From NCBI GenBank assembly GCA_024763575.1, contig JANTFF010000026.1, positions 1-7,453 of the forward strand: 7,453 nt of DNA, read 5' to 3'. Under the pieces are notes generated by a model. The model did no database searches. It was given only the letters and a program-made list of their open reading frames with translations, and was not told where the DNA came from. The first letter of the stretch is position 1. Every line of letters starts with the position of its first letter. The translations under genes were made by a program, and so were the position numbers. Shown here piece after piece: positions 6,603 through 7,453 of this stretch. This DNA is from Sulfurovum sp. GTDB taxonomy: Bacteria > Campylobacterota > Campylobacteria > Campylobacterales > Sulfurovaceae.

Positions 6603-7448
6603 ATGAAACAATTTATAGAAATTTATCACGAAAATCAATCTGAAATTGAAGCCTTTATTATAAATACACTTAAAAATAATGGAGAAATCAAAAAAAATGA
6701 AATAGATAAATACAAAGAAAATTTCAAAAACTTTCCATCTATGGAACTACTTTATATTACTGATAGAGTTTGTAAACAAATAACACCAAATATCTATAGA
6801 AACAGATATGAAGAGGAAGCTAAAGGTCAAGATAGAGGATATTTATCCAAAAAGCTTATAGAAAAAGATAAACAATTCTCTATAAGTGACCCGTATCTTA
6901 GCTCTGCTACAGGCAATATCTGTATTACTGTTATGAAAAAAGAGCATGGACACCATATTTTTATAGATTTTGTAGTAAGTGAACTACTCGGACGATTAGG
7001 ACTCATTGAACTACATCCTACATTTGAAAAGATAAATAAAACTTTTTATAAAACAAGTGGTTTTTTACTAATGTCTTTTGCCCTACTAGCCATTGCTTAT
7101 GCACTGTTTTCATTTTTCAATCACTTTTTTGGTGCTAATTTCTCACTTGATACACTTTTCAAACCAATTGTAACTGTTACTCTAGGACTTGCTATATTTG
7201 ACCTTGCCAAAACAATTTTGGAAAGAGAAGTCTATTATAAAAGTTATAGAGGAGAGAGTGAAGATGCTATGGTCTTGACCAAATTTTCTATAGCTATTAT
7301 TATCGCTCTATCTATTGAAGCTTTAATGGTTGTATTCAAAGTTGCTATGCATGATTTATCAGACATGATTTATGCTCTATACTTAATTATTGGTGTTGGA
7401 ATTATTATTGTTTCTTTGGGAGTTTATAACTATTTATCTAAAAAATAA
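6603..7448 (+). CDS. Cache/PDC-like sensor protein with four C-terminal membrane helices
   Basis: A 281-residue protein that I recognise only by segment. Residues 45-135 resemble a PDC (Cache) sensor module: FPSMELLYITD (44-54), KQITPN (58-63), GQDRGY (75-80) and ISDPYLSSATGNICITV (94-110), the order seen in Cache proteins where a strand-turn-strand is followed by SDPYxSxATG. Hydrophobic segments follow at about 152-173, 185-205, 228-247 and 255-277, with a charged stretch (206-222) between the second and third. Unlike typical Cache receptors there is no signal peptide or N-terminal membrane helix, and no kinase, cyclase or methyl-accepting output domain. With four helices, both ends should be on the same side, most simply the cytoplasm. 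The start at 6603 has only a weak AAGAAG purine run upstream, and no other methionine occurs before residue 47. It lies 103 bases after the kinase/phosphatase gene, beyond a long hairpin, so it may be read through or have its own promoter. A link to nitrate signalling is inference. Confidence 0.78.
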   Translation: MKQFIEIYHENQSEIEAFIINTLKNNGEIKKNEIDKYKENFKNFPSMELLYITDRVCKQITPNIYRNRYEEEAKGQDRGYLSKKLIEKDKQFSISDPYLSSATGNICITVMKKEHGHHIFIDFVVSELLGRLGLIELHPTFEKINKTFYKTSGFLLMSFALLAIAYALFSFFNHFFGANFSLDTLFKPIVTVTLGLAIFDLAKTILEREVYYKSYRGESEDAMVLTKFSIAIIIALSIEALMVVFKVAMHDLSDMIYALYLIIGVGIIIVSLGVYNYLSKK

Positions 7449-7453
7449 TTTGG

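Overview
The window is AT-rich throughout, with compact genes, short AAAGGA/AAGGAG ribosome binding sites and protein sequences that look most like free-living Campylobacterota (the Sulfurimonas / Sulfurospirillum / Arcobacter kind). The organism call rests on base composition and protein flavour only, since there is no rRNA or other marker. Everything recognisable belongs to one theme: uptake and assimilatory reduction of nitrate/nitrite, plus a signalling module attached to it.

Left arm (minus strand, 3343 down to 1). A siroheme/[4Fe-4S] nitrite reductase (nirA type, 640 aa) is followed after a single base by a gene that runs off the left edge. That gene encodes one chain combining a DmsB-like four-cluster ferredoxin with a DmsC-like multi-spanning membrane anchor. 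A molybdenum catalytic subunit, probably an assimilatory nitrate reductase, would be expected just beyond the left edge, but it is not in the window.

Divergent control region (3344-3547). About 200 bases separate the two arms. It holds a plausible -10 box for each arm, a perfect 19-base palindrome upstream of the narK-side promoter, and an inverted repeat (CTTATCT-N6-AGATAAG) covering the predicted narK start of transcription and part of its ribosome binding site. An 8-mer (TTATCTTA) occurs in both leaders.

Right arm (plus strand, 3548 to 7448). First comes a NarK/NasA-family nitrate/nitrite transporter. 33 bases later is a 545-aa protein with an N-terminal PP2C phosphatase, a Ser/Thr kinase domain and a C-terminal membrane anchor. 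Then comes a 103-base spacer dominated by a large inverted repeat (25-base arms, 23 Watson-Crick matches). Last is a 281-aa protein with an N-terminal Cache/PDC-like sensor segment and four membrane helices.

Working model (inference): NarK imports nitrate/nitrite, the off-window molybdoenzyme with the DmsB-DmsC protein makes nitrite, possibly from quinol electrons, and NirA makes ammonium. The kinase/phosphatase and the membrane sensor may tune transport or reduction post-translationally. Kinase/phosphatase fusions beside nitrate assimilation genes are known from Pseudomonas-type clusters. The least described parts are the sensor-like membrane protein, whose sensor segment appears to lie in the cytoplasm, and the hairpin in front of it.
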